DNA of 64,000 bases, taken from contig CAXXHF010000002.1 of the NCBI GenBank assembly GCA_963669405.2, positions 2,604,001 to 2,668,000 on the forward strand, in the 5' to 3' direction. Positions 44,579 to 52,421 of the stretch are shown here, piece after piece. This DNA is from Aureisphaera sp963669405. GTDB lineage: Bacteria > Bacteroidota > Bacteroidia > Flavobacteriales > Flavobacteriaceae. Numbering within the stretch: position 1 is the first letter of the stretch; each line of letters starts with the position of its first letter. Below the pieces are notes generated by a model. It did no database searches and was not told the origin of the DNA. It saw only the letters and a program-made list of their open reading frames with translations. The translations under genes and the position numbers were made by a program.

Positions 44579-45643
44579 ATGAAGAAACAGCAATATAAAG
44601 TAGTTGGAGTAATGAGTGGAACATCCTTGGATGGGGTGGATTTGGCCGAATGTTTTTTTGATATTTCCGAAACTGGCGTTTGGAGTTTTGAAATAGCTAG
44701 GGCCATTACCATCGCTTATCCTGAGGTTTGGAAAAATCGGTTGAAAGAAGCAGTGCATTTTTCGAAAGGAAGACTGGAATCCCTTAATGTGGAATATACT
44801 CGTTATCTGGGGGGATTGATTTCTGATTTTATTGACACACATCAACTCGAAACTATTGATGCGGTATGCAGTCATGGACATACTATTCTTCATCAACCTG
44901 ATAAAGGATTGACCTTGCAAATTGGTAATTTGCCTGAAATTTCAGAATATACCCAACAAAAAGTGGTTTGCGATTTTAGGGTACAGGATGTGAAATTTGG
45001 CGGACAAGGAGCTCCTTTGGTTCCTATGGGTGATCAATTGCTTTTTCAGGAATACGATTACTGTTTAAACTTGGGAGGTTTTGCCAATGTTTCTTCTGAG
45101 ATACATGGGCAACGGATTGCCTATGACATCTGCCCGGTAAATATTGTGCTGAATCCTTTGGCTGAAATGTTAGGTGTTCCTTATGACGATCAAGGAAAGC
45201 TGGCTGCTTCTGGAAGCTTGGACCAAAGGTTGTTGCTTAGCTTGAATGAATTATCCTTTTACAAGCAATCTCCACCCAAGTCATTGGGCTTGGAATGGGT
45301 AAAAAAGGAGGTGTTTCCCATATTAAAAACTTCTGAAGCTACCATTCAAGATCAGCTACATACAGTAACGGAACATATAGCATCTCAGTTATCAAATGTT
45401 TTTGAAGAAGGTTCAAGTGTTTTGGTTACAGGAGGAGGTGCGTACAACAAATATCTGTTGGAGCGTGTTCAACACTACAAAGATGTAAATCTTGTGCTTC
45501 CAGATTCTACACTCATTGAATACAAGGAAGCGCTTCTCTTTGGGTTGTTGGGAGTGTTGCGACTTCGGAAAGAGGTAAATTGCTTGTCTAGTGTAACGGG
45601 GGCTTCAAAAGATCATAGTAGCGGCGTTATTTTCACATGCTAA
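44579..45643 (+). CDS. anmK: Anhydro-N-acetylmuramic acid kinase
   Basis: 354 residues from ATG 44579 (MKKQQYKVVGVMSGTSLDG). Phosphorylates 1,6-anhydro-MurNAc to MurNAc-6-P in peptidoglycan recycling. GTSLDG (14-19), 'AVCSHGHTILHQP', 'VVCDFRVQDVKFGGQGAPLVPMGD' and 'NLGGFANVS' identify the ASKHA kinase family. The last codon and the convergent VOC gene share a CTAA. Confidence 0.95.
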   Translation: MKKQQYKVVGVMSGTSLDGVDLAECFFDISETGVWSFEIARAITIAYPEVWKNRLKEAVHFSKGRLESLNVEYTRYLGGLISDFIDTHQLETIDAVCSHGHTILHQPDKGLTLQIGNLPEISEYTQQKVVCDFRVQDVKFGGQGAPLVPMGDQLLFQEYDYCLNLGGFANVSSEIHGQRIAYDICPVNIVLNPLAEMLGVPYDDQGKLAASGSLDQRLLLSLNELSFYKQSPPKSLGLEWVKKEVFPILKTSEATIQDQLHTVTEHIASQLSNVFEEGSSVLVTGGGAYNKYLLERVQHYKDVNLVLPDSTLIEYKEALLFGLLGVLRLRKEVNCLSSVTGASKDHSSGVIFTC

Positions 45644-46011
45644 ACGTGTTGGTCCAATAGAATGGTATTCCCGTCTGGATCTACAATAACAAAACTTCCC
45701 GGTCCGCTAGAAGATTCGTCAGCTTCTGAAGAAAAGGCAACTCCTTTTTCTTTTAAACTTTTTTGAATATCTCTTACATCGTCAAAAACTTCCATTTTTT
45801 GTGCATTTTCGTCCCAACCGGGATTGAAGGTCAGGATGTTGTTTTCAAACATACCCTGAAATAGTCCAATTAGGGAATTACCATTTTTCATGATGAGGTA
45901 ATTCTTTTCAATATCCCCGGCAAAAACCGTGAACCCAAGATGTTCGTAAAATTCTTTGGAAGCGTGAATGTCCTTCACACTTAAACTGATAGAAAAGGCG
46001 CCTAATTTCAT
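45640..46011 (-). CDS. VOC-superfamily protein
   Basis: 123 residues. The paired beta-alpha-beta-beta-beta modules typical of glyoxalase/bleomycin-resistance proteins are visible: 'LSVKDIHASKEFYEHLGFTVFAG' and 'GPGSFVIVDPDGNTILLDQ'. No signature for a specific reaction. 22 bp after the 46034-46594 gene on the same strand. Confidence 0.85.
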   Translation of the reverse strand: MKLGAFSISLSVKDIHASKEFYEHLGFTVFAGDIEKNYLIMKNGNSLIGLFQGMFENNILTFNPGWDENAQKMEVFDDVRDIQKSLKEKGVAFSSEADESSSGPGSFVIVDPDGNTILLDQHV

Positions 46012-46033
46012 AATCGAAAAAATGTTTTATGGT

Positions 46034-46594
46034 TTATTTGATATCATCTGAAAAATGTCCTCCGTGCTTTCCTTTCGAAAATTTATCATGATTAAAAGTT
46101 TGTGATTTGCCTTTAGGAATAGAAAGGCTTTGCCAATCCTTCCCTTTTATCATTCTGCCTAAGTATACAATCTGTCCAATGTGGTATGCATAATGCATCA
46201 TTTGTCTATTGAGTGCTTCAACAATACTATGCTCTTGGTTTCTAATATATATAGGAGTGAGGAAATTTTCAGTAGTAATACTTCGCAATGCTTCAAACAA
46301 ACAACTCCATCCTGCTTTCCATTTTATTTCCAATTCGTCACGGGTTTTAATCAGGGGTTCAAACTCCATATCACGATTTCGCCATTCCTTTTCTCCATCG
46401 ACAGTGAGAAAATCGGTCCATCGCGATAACATATTCCCCCATAGATGATTCACGATGATGGCTATGGAATTACTTTCAATATTATATTGCCAAAGCAGTT
46501 CTTCATCGGTGAGTTGAGCAAAGGTCCTTTCTCCAAGGGCTTTGTAATACTCAAATTGTTTTTTTACACTGTTTAAATAGCTTTCTTCCATCAT
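46034..46594 (-). CDS. DUF1572 / DinB-like protein
   Basis: 186 residues. Four-helix bundle with 'SIAIIVNHLWGNMLSRWTDFLTVDGEKEWRNRD' and 'NRQMMHYAYHIGQIVYLGRMIKGKDWQSLSIPKG', the three-histidine pattern (H49 region, H and H in HYAYH) of DinB-fold metalloproteins as in DUF1572. Activity unknown, thiol-dependent enzymes are its relatives. Starts at ATG 46594 (another ATG at 46591). Confidence 0.85.
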   Translation of the reverse strand: MMEESYLNSVKKQFEYYKALGERTFAQLTDEELLWQYNIESNSIAIIVNHLWGNMLSRWTDFLTVDGEKEWRNRDMEFEPLIKTRDELEIKWKAGWSCLFEALRSITTENFLTPIYIRNQEHSIVEALNRQMMHYAYHIGQIVYLGRMIKGKDWQSLSIPKGKSQTFNHDKFSKGKHGGHFSDDIK

Positions 46595-46676
46595 ATGATG
46601 ACTCTAAGGTATTGCTTTTTGTGAAATAATTTGAAGCTTAATCTTATAGTTTTAAAGAATAAATAACACACTTTCC

Positions 46677-46684
46677 TATCTTTG
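46677..46684 (+). promoter_or_regulatory. -7 box before the glutamate dehydrogenase gene
   Basis: TATCTTTG, 19 bp before ATG 46704. Matches TAnnTTTG. Confidence 0.65.
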
Positions 46685-46703
46685 CGACACTTTACAAAAA
46701 CCT

Positions 46704-47930
46704 ATGAAAGAACTACTTAAAAAATACGAGCAGAAAGCACCCGAGATTGTGTTTCATTGGAAGGATCAGGAGACCGAAGCAGAAGGTTGGACGGTTATTA
46801 ATTCTTTACGCGGTGGTGCTGCTGGAGGTGGTACACGCATGCGTCCCGGGTTGGACCAAAATGAAGTCCTTTCTCTGGCTAAAACCATGGAAGTGAAATT
46901 CACTGTTTCTGGACCTGCTATTGGTGGTGCTAAATCTGGAATCAATTTCGATCCCAGGGACCCTCGTAAAAAAGGAGTGTTGGAGCGCTGGTACAAAGCA
47001 GTCTCTCCTTTATTGAAAGCTTATTATGGGACAGGAGGAGATCTTAATGTAGATGAAATCCACGAGGTAATTCCTATTACTGAAGAAAGTGGAGTATGGC
47101 ATCCCCAAGAAGGAGTTTTTAACGGACATTTTACGCCTACTGAAGCCGATAAAATTAATCGTATAGGGCAGTTGCGTCATGGAGTGATTAAGGTGTTGGA
47201 AAATACCAACTATTCTCCAGATGTTTCGCAAAAGTATACGGTGGCCGATATGATTACGGGTTATGGAGTTGCCGAAGCTGTAAATCATTACTATGAAATC
47301 TATGGTGGGGAAATAAAAGGAAAAAGAGCAGTTGTGCAAGGTTTTGGTAATGTAGGAGCTGCTGCTGCTTATTATTTGTCTCAAATGGGGGCAAAAATAG
47401 TAGGGATAATAGACCGTGTGGGAGGTGTCATTAATGAAGAAGGTTTTTCCTTTGAAGAAATCAAAGAGCTTTTTCTGCAGAAAGACGGAAACACTTTGGT
47501 GGCAAAAGATATGATTCCTTTTGAGGAGATTAACCAAAGAATTTGGGCCATACCTACTGAAATTTTTGCGCCTTGTGCTGCTTCACGACTTATTACAAAA
47601 GAACAGATTTCGCAAATGATAGATTCTGGCTTAGAGGTCATAAGTTGCGGAGCTAATGTGCCTTTTGCTGACAAAGAAATTTTCTTTGGACCTATCATGG
47701 AATATACAGATGAACGCGTGAGTCTTATTCCAGATTTCATTTCCAATTGTGGGATGGCACGAGTTTTTGCCTATTTTATGGAACGTAAAGTACATATGAC
47801 TGATGACGCAATCTTCAACGATACGTCCATGACTATAAAAAATGCCATAAAAAATACTTTCGATCACAATAGTACCAAAAAAAATATTAGCAAAACTGCT
47901 TTCGAAATTGCATTGAATGAGTTGCTATAA
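46704..47930 (+). CDS. Glu/Leu/Phe/Val dehydrogenase (glutamate dehydrogenase family)
   Basis: 408 residues. 'INSLRGGAAGGGTRMRPGL' and 'MEVKFTVSGPAIGGAKSGINFDP' carry the substrate and catalytic lysines (K65, K77). The second half is a Rossmann domain with 'VVQGFGNVGAAAAYYLSQMGAKIVGI'. Oxidative deamination of an amino acid, probably glutamate or a branched-chain one; the substrate is not decided by sequence. Terminator at 47961-47992. Confidence 0.9.
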   Translation: MKELLKKYEQKAPEIVFHWKDQETEAEGWTVINSLRGGAAGGGTRMRPGLDQNEVLSLAKTMEVKFTVSGPAIGGAKSGINFDPRDPRKKGVLERWYKAVSPLLKAYYGTGGDLNVDEIHEVIPITEESGVWHPQEGVFNGHFTPTEADKINRIGQLRHGVIKVLENTNYSPDVSQKYTVADMITGYGVAEAVNHYYEIYGGEIKGKRAVVQGFGNVGAAAAYYLSQMGAKIVGIIDRVGGVINEEGFSFEEIKELFLQKDGNTLVAKDMIPFEEINQRIWAIPTEIFAPCAASRLITKEQISQMIDSGLEVISCGANVPFADKEIFFGPIMEYTDERVSLIPDFISNCGMARVFAYFMERKVHMTDDAIFNDTSMTIKNAIKNTFDHNSTKKNISKTAFEIALNELL

Positions 47931-47960
47931 AGGTATTATTAGTGCAAATCGACCTAACGC

Positions 47961-47992
47961 AAAAAAATCCTGCCATTGAGCGGGATTTTTTT
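47961..47992 (+). terminator. Rho-independent terminator
   Basis: ATCCTGC...GCGGGAT stem (with one G-T pair) between an A-run and T7, 31 bp after the dehydrogenase stop. Confidence 0.75.
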
Positions 47993-48058
47993 ATGGTTAT
48001 TAAATCTAAATACCTATTTTTAGATTTCATAAACTGACTTGCAAATTCAATCCTTTCT

Positions 48059-49432
48059 ATGGAATCAATCATCATTCTCGTTTTTGTTATTGGCTATTTA
48101 TCCATTACTCTAGAACACCCTTTACGACTTGATAAAACAGTACCTGCTTTAATTATGGCAGCCTTAATTTGGGCACTTCTTGCGGTAGGATTCCAAAAAG
48201 GGTGGTTCAACGTTATAGATACCCATGATCAGGTATTCAGTTTCCTTTCAGGTGGAGAAGAAGCCGAACATGGATTCGAAAATACATTATTACACCATTT
48301 AGGGAAGACGGCAGAGATTCTCATTTTTCTTATTGGTGCTATGACTATTGTAGAGATTATTGATCTTCACAGAGGTTTTGAAGTGCTGAAGGGAGCCGTA
48401 CGAACCAAAAGCAAGAAGAAATTACTATGGATTATTGGAATCTTGGCTTTCATACTTTCTGCTATTATTGACAACCTTACCGCTACGATTGTATTGGTCA
48501 CCTTATTGCGAAAGCTCATACAGAACAAGAACGAAAGGCTTTGGTTTGCAGCTATGGTTGTTATTGCGGCCAATGCAGGAGGTGCGTGGTCACCTATTGG
48601 AGATGTGACAACTACGATGTTATGGATTGCCAAGAAGGTAACTGCAGGGGGACTTATTAAATGGGTAGTACTTCCATCGATCGCCTGTTTTATAATCCCT
48701 TTCTGGATTGCCAGTTTCTTAAAACCTTTTAAAGGAGATATTGAGGTAGATACCACCGAAGATTTAGCTGCCGAAAAGTTATTGAGTAGCCGTACGATGC
48801 TGTTCCTTGGTTTAGGGATGATAGTTTCAGTACCTGTTTTTAAAACCTTAACACATTTGCCTCCTTATGTAGGGATGATGTTAGCGTTGGGTGTGGTGTG
48901 GCTCGTCTCAGAATATATTCATCCAGAAGAGGATTTCAGTAAAGAGCGCAGGCATCTATATTCTGCGCATAAAGCCTTATCCCGAATAGAAATTTCTAGT
49001 ATTCTTTTCTTCTTGGGGATTTTAATGGCCGTGGCAGGATTGGAAAGTTTGGTTTATGGAGTGGCCGAAAATGGTGACCCTGTAGGAACCCTTCGTTATC
49101 TAGCTGAAGTCTTGCAAAGTGCTATTCCAAACCAAGATGTGGTGGTTATGTTGTTGGGGGTATTCTCTGCTATTATTGATAATGTACCGTTGGTAGCAGC
49201 TTCTATAGGAATGTATTCAGAAGCAATAGATTCTCCGCTATGGCATTTCATCGCCTATTCTGCAGGAACGGGAGGAAGTATGCTTATTATAGGTTCAGCA
49301 GCTGGGGTTGCAGCCATGGGAATGGAGCGAATCGATTTCATTTGGTACCTAAGAAAAGTAGCATGGCTAGCCTTTTTAGGATTTCTGGCTGGAGCAGCAG
49401 TATTCCTTGTTTTTAAAGCTTTTGTTTTTTAG
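48059..49432 (+). CDS. nhaD: Na+/H+ antiporter NhaD
   Basis: 457 residues, about 12 membrane helices. 'ILSAIIDNLTATIVLVTLLRKLI', 'AANAGGAWSPIGDVTTTMLWI' and a C-terminal 'SAIIDNVPLVAAS' are signatures of the NhaD family in the ion transporter superfamily. Exports Na+ against H+ to keep cytoplasmic sodium low; fits a marine lifestyle. Not obviously co-transcribed with exbB 54 bp downstream, though the distance allows it. Confidence 0.94.
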   Translation: MESIIILVFVIGYLSITLEHPLRLDKTVPALIMAALIWALLAVGFQKGWFNVIDTHDQVFSFLSGGEEAEHGFENTLLHHLGKTAEILIFLIGAMTIVEIIDLHRGFEVLKGAVRTKSKKKLLWIIGILAFILSAIIDNLTATIVLVTLLRKLIQNKNERLWFAAMVVIAANAGGAWSPIGDVTTTMLWIAKKVTAGGLIKWVVLPSIACFIIPFWIASFLKPFKGDIEVDTTEDLAAEKLLSSRTMLFLGLGMIVSVPVFKTLTHLPPYVGMMLALGVVWLVSEYIHPEEDFSKERRHLYSAHKALSRIEISSILFFLGILMAVAGLESLVYGVAENGDPVGTLRYLAEVLQSAIPNQDVVVMLLGVFSAIIDNVPLVAASIGMYSEAIDSPLWHFIAYSAGTGGSMLIIGSAAGVAAMGMERIDFIWYLRKVAWLAFLGFLAGAAVFLVFKAFVF

Positions 49433-49486
49433 AGTGCCCTACAATTTCTGAAAACTTAACCCGTTATCCTTTAAATTACCATATTT

Positions 49487-50188
49487 ATGCTAAATCACTT
49501 TTTCCAAGATGGAGCTGAACAAGCTGCAGAAAATCTTGAAGGCGAATCAGTTGAGAAAACGCTTTCCTTAATGGAACTCCTTATGAATGGGGGTGTTGCT
49601 GGACAAGTCATTATCATTGTACTTTTTGTCTTGTTGTTTGTAGCTGTTTATATCTATTTTGAACGATTGTTTGCTGTAAAGGCAGCTTCTAAGATGGATA
49701 ATAACTTCATGAGTCAGATTAAAGACAATGTAGCTACTGGAAACATTCAGGGAGCAAAGGTCCTTTGTATGCAACAAAACAGTCCTGTTTCACGCCTTAC
49801 CGAAAAAGGAATTTCCCGTATAGGAAGCCCTTTAGAAGATATTAATACAGCTATTGAGAATGCTGGTCGTTTAGAGGTCTACAAACTGGAAAAAAATGTA
49901 AGCATTTTAGCAACTATAGCAGGTGCTGCACCTATGATTGGTTTCTTGGGAACAGTAATTGGAATGGTGTTAGCATTCCATCAACTAGCAACCAGTAGTG
50001 GACAGGCCGAAATGGGAAGTTTGGCAGAAGGTATCTATACTGCCATGACTACAACCGTAGCAGGTCTAATTGTAGGCATCATTGCTTATATGGGATACAA
50101 TCATTTGGTGGTTAAAACAGATAAAGTAGTTCACCAGATGGAAGCTACCGCTGTAGATTTCTTGGATCTATTAAACGAACCTGCATAA
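49487..50188 (+). CDS. exbB: MotA/TolQ/ExbB proton-channel protein
   Basis: 233 residues with three membrane helices: about 36-58 (VAGQVIIIVLFVLLFVAVYIYF) and the pair near 145-220 ('ATIAGAAPMIGFLGTVIGMVLAFHQLA', 'AEGIYTAMTTTVAGLIVGIIAYMGYN'). Uses proton motive force to power TonB. The stop TAA overlaps the exbD ATG (TAATG). Confidence 0.93.
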   Translation: MLNHFFQDGAEQAAENLEGESVEKTLSLMELLMNGGVAGQVIIIVLFVLLFVAVYIYFERLFAVKAASKMDNNFMSQIKDNVATGNIQGAKVLCMQQNSPVSRLTEKGISRIGSPLEDINTAIENAGRLEVYKLEKNVSILATIAGAAPMIGFLGTVIGMVLAFHQLATSSGQAEMGSLAEGIYTAMTTTVAGLIVGIIAYMGYNHLVVKTDKVVHQMEATAVDFLDLLNEPA

Positions 50189-50580
50189 TGAATTTGCGAG
50201 GTAGAAATAAAGTAAGTCCGGAATTTAGTATGAGTTCCATGACCGATATTGTATTCTTGCTGTTGGTGTTTTTCCTATTGACATCTCCTGCCATTACTCC
50301 AGATGCCTTAGACCTTATATTGCCAAAAGCAAAAGGAAAGTCTACCAATCAACAAAAGGCTTCTGTAAGTATTACAAAAGACGGCGCCTATTATGTGAAT
50401 AAAGAGCGGGTAAGTGAATATGGTGTAGAGAAGGAACTGAGAAGTGTACTAGCAGGACAGGAAGAACCTACCATTATTCTTAGGGCAGAAGAAGGTGTGC
50501 CCATTGAAGACGCAGTATTTGTTATGGATATAGCCAATAAGAACAACTTTAAGGTAGTATTGGCCGTTAGACCCAATTAA
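50188..50580 (+). CDS. exbD: ExbD/TolR-type protein
   Basis: 130 residues. One N-terminal membrane helix with the essential Asp (D20 in MTDIVFLLLVFFLLTSPA), then a small periplasmic domain ('PTIILRAEEGVPIEDAVFVMDIANKNNFKVVLAV'). The partner of ExbB in the energising complex; coupled to exbB by a 1-bp overlap. Confidence 0.93.
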   Translation: MNLRGRNKVSPEFSMSSMTDIVFLLLVFFLLTSPAITPDALDLILPKAKGKSTNQQKASVSITKDGAYYVNKERVSEYGVEKELRSVLAGQEEPTIILRAEEGVPIEDAVFVMDIANKNNFKVVLAVRPN

Positions 50581-50631
50581 TTAGGGTATAGTAATTGTAT
50601 AAGGAAACATATAGTAGAATATATTAACTCA

Positions 50632-51453
50632 ATGAGTTTAGTAGATACAAAACATAAGCGGAAAAGTATGACCATCACGGTAATCTTACATGTGATCATT
50701 CTCTTGCTTTTGTTGTTATTTGGTTTTACATATTTAGATCCACCACCAGAAGACGGTATTGCTGTTAATTTTGGTACTACAAATTATGGCAAAGGAAATG
50801 TACAACCTACCGAACCTATAAAAACTGCTCCAAAGCAAACCACACCAGAACCTGTTCCCGAAACTAAAGCGGAAATTAAAGAAGAGGTGGTTACCCAGGA
50901 TAGTGGAGATGCTCCTGTAATTAAGAAGGAGAAAAAGAAGAAGGAAGAAGTAAAAGAAACTCCTAAGGAGGAACCTAAAAAAGAAGTTCCTAAAAAGGTG
51001 GTGCCTAAACCAGATAAATCTACCACAGATGCCCTTTCAAGTTTAATAAATGGCCCTAAAAAAGATGGAAAGGCTCAAGGGGGTGAAGGAAACGATAATA
51101 GAGATGGAGATAAAGGAGATCCTAACGGAGATCCTAATGCCAAGAGCTATTACGGAACGGGTAAAGGACTGGATGGAGATGGAAATTATCTGTTGGGCGG
51201 AAGAAAACCCCTAAATAAACCTAAGGATCCGCCAGATTGTGACGAAGAAGGAAAGGTGGTAGTGAGTATTGAAGTAGATCGCTCTGGAAGGGTTTTAAAA
51301 GCAGTTCCTGGAGTACGAGGAACCACAAACAATACCAAGTGTCTCCTAGATAAGGCTAAAGCGAATGCCTTGGCAACTAAGTTTAATTCAGATACGAACG
51401 CGCCGGCAAAACAAATAGGTAAGATTATCTACAATTTTACCCTTTCCAATTAG
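50632..51453 (+). CDS. TonB-like energy transducer
   Basis: 273 residues. Membrane helix at about 13-34 (TITVILHVIILLLLLLFGF), a Pro/Lys/Glu-rich spacer (KKEEVKETPKEEPKKEVPKK, about 100-125), a Gly/Asp-rich stretch, and a C-terminal region of about 75 residues ('GKVVVSIEVDRSGRVLKAVPGV', 'CLLDKAKANALATKFNSD') that resembles TonB C-terminal domains. Third gene of the exbB-exbD unit, 51 bp after exbD. It would drive TonB-dependent receptors or similar outer-membrane machines. Confidence 0.82.
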   Translation: MSLVDTKHKRKSMTITVILHVIILLLLLLFGFTYLDPPPEDGIAVNFGTTNYGKGNVQPTEPIKTAPKQTTPEPVPETKAEIKEEVVTQDSGDAPVIKKEKKKKEEVKETPKEEPKKEVPKKVVPKPDKSTTDALSSLINGPKKDGKAQGGEGNDNRDGDKGDPNGDPNAKSYYGTGKGLDGDGNYLLGGRKPLNKPKDPPDCDEEGKVVVSIEVDRSGRVLKAVPGVRGTTNNTKCLLDKAKANALATKFNSDTNAPAKQIGKIIYNFTLSN

Positions 51454-52301
51454 TCTTCTTTTTCTGATTTTTGGGAGCCATTTTTAGCATATACATTCAG
51501 TACCATTCCTATGATGATCAATAACATTCCTAACAATGCTATATAGCTGTGGTCTTCATCTAAAAAAATAAGTCCTAAGCCTAAAGCATATATTAGCTCC
51601 ATATATTTAAAAGGAGCAATAGTGTTGGTGTCTGCCAATTGAAAGGCACGAGTCATAAATACCTGTCCTACAAGTCCAAAGATTCCAATAAGGATCACCC
51701 AAGTCCATTCATTCCCTTCTGGCATTCGCCAGTTATTAATAAAGAACAGACTGCCAATGATAGAAGTGACCATAAAATAATTGATAATGGTGAGTGCGTG
51801 TTCTTTCGGACCAAGGTAACGTACCAAAGTAAAAACAGCACCTACTAAAACAGCAGATAATAAAGCCAAGAGAAAACTCCCTTCATCAATCCTTAAATCA
51901 GCTCCTTTCAAAATGAAAACCCCTACAATTGCTATAAATAAGCAGAACCATTGTAAAGGTTTTACCTTTTCCTTCAGAAAGATGACAGCCAAAATCACAC
52001 TAAAAGCGGGTCCTATATATCGTATGGAGATTGCCGATCCTAAAGGGATTCTTTGAATGACCATAAAAAAAGCAGCCAATGAAATGAAGCCAATAATTCC
52101 TCTCACGCTCAACCAGAAAACTTCCTTTCCAATAATTGGAATCCGTTTGTAAAGCATATATGGAAAGATAAATGCGAAGGTTCCTAGCGCTCTAAAAAAC
52201 ACAACTTGTAAAGGGTGCATTTCAGAAAGATAGCGAGCTAAGAGATTCATCCAAGCAAAGGCGAATGTGGCAATTAGAATGTAAACAATACCTCTTAACA
52301 A
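51450..52301 (-). CDS. EamA/DMT-family transporter
   Basis: 283 residues with ten hydrophobic helices as two EamA repeats ('AWMNLLARYLSEMHPLQVVFFRALGTF' and 'DTNTIAPFKYMELIYALGLGLIFLDEDHSYIALLGMLLIIIG'). Exporter of an unknown metabolite. The start is taken as TTG at 52301 since no ATG lies upstream in frame before helix 1; the next ATG (residue 17) would cut into the helix. It shares TTAG with the TonB-like gene. Confidence 0.85.
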   Translation of the reverse strand: MLRGIVYILIATFAFAWMNLLARYLSEMHPLQVVFFRALGTFAFIFPYMLYKRIPIIGKEVFWLSVRGIIGFISLAAFFMVIQRIPLGSAISIRYIGPAFSVILAVIFLKEKVKPLQWFCLFIAIVGVFILKGADLRIDEGSFLLALLSAVLVGAVFTLVRYLGPKEHALTIINYFMVTSIIGSLFFINNWRMPEGNEWTWVILIGIFGLVGQVFMTRAFQLADTNTIAPFKYMELIYALGLGLIFLDEDHSYIALLGMLLIIIGMVLNVYAKNGSQKSEKED

Positions 52302-52421
52302 TACGGAAGGGAAAATAGTGTATGCAAAGATATGGAATTACTTAGGGTAGGGAGTGTGTTGCATTCAAAATTCAAGTTTTTTCAAATGCGATTTTAGTAT
52401 ATTTAACAAAAATTAGATGTT

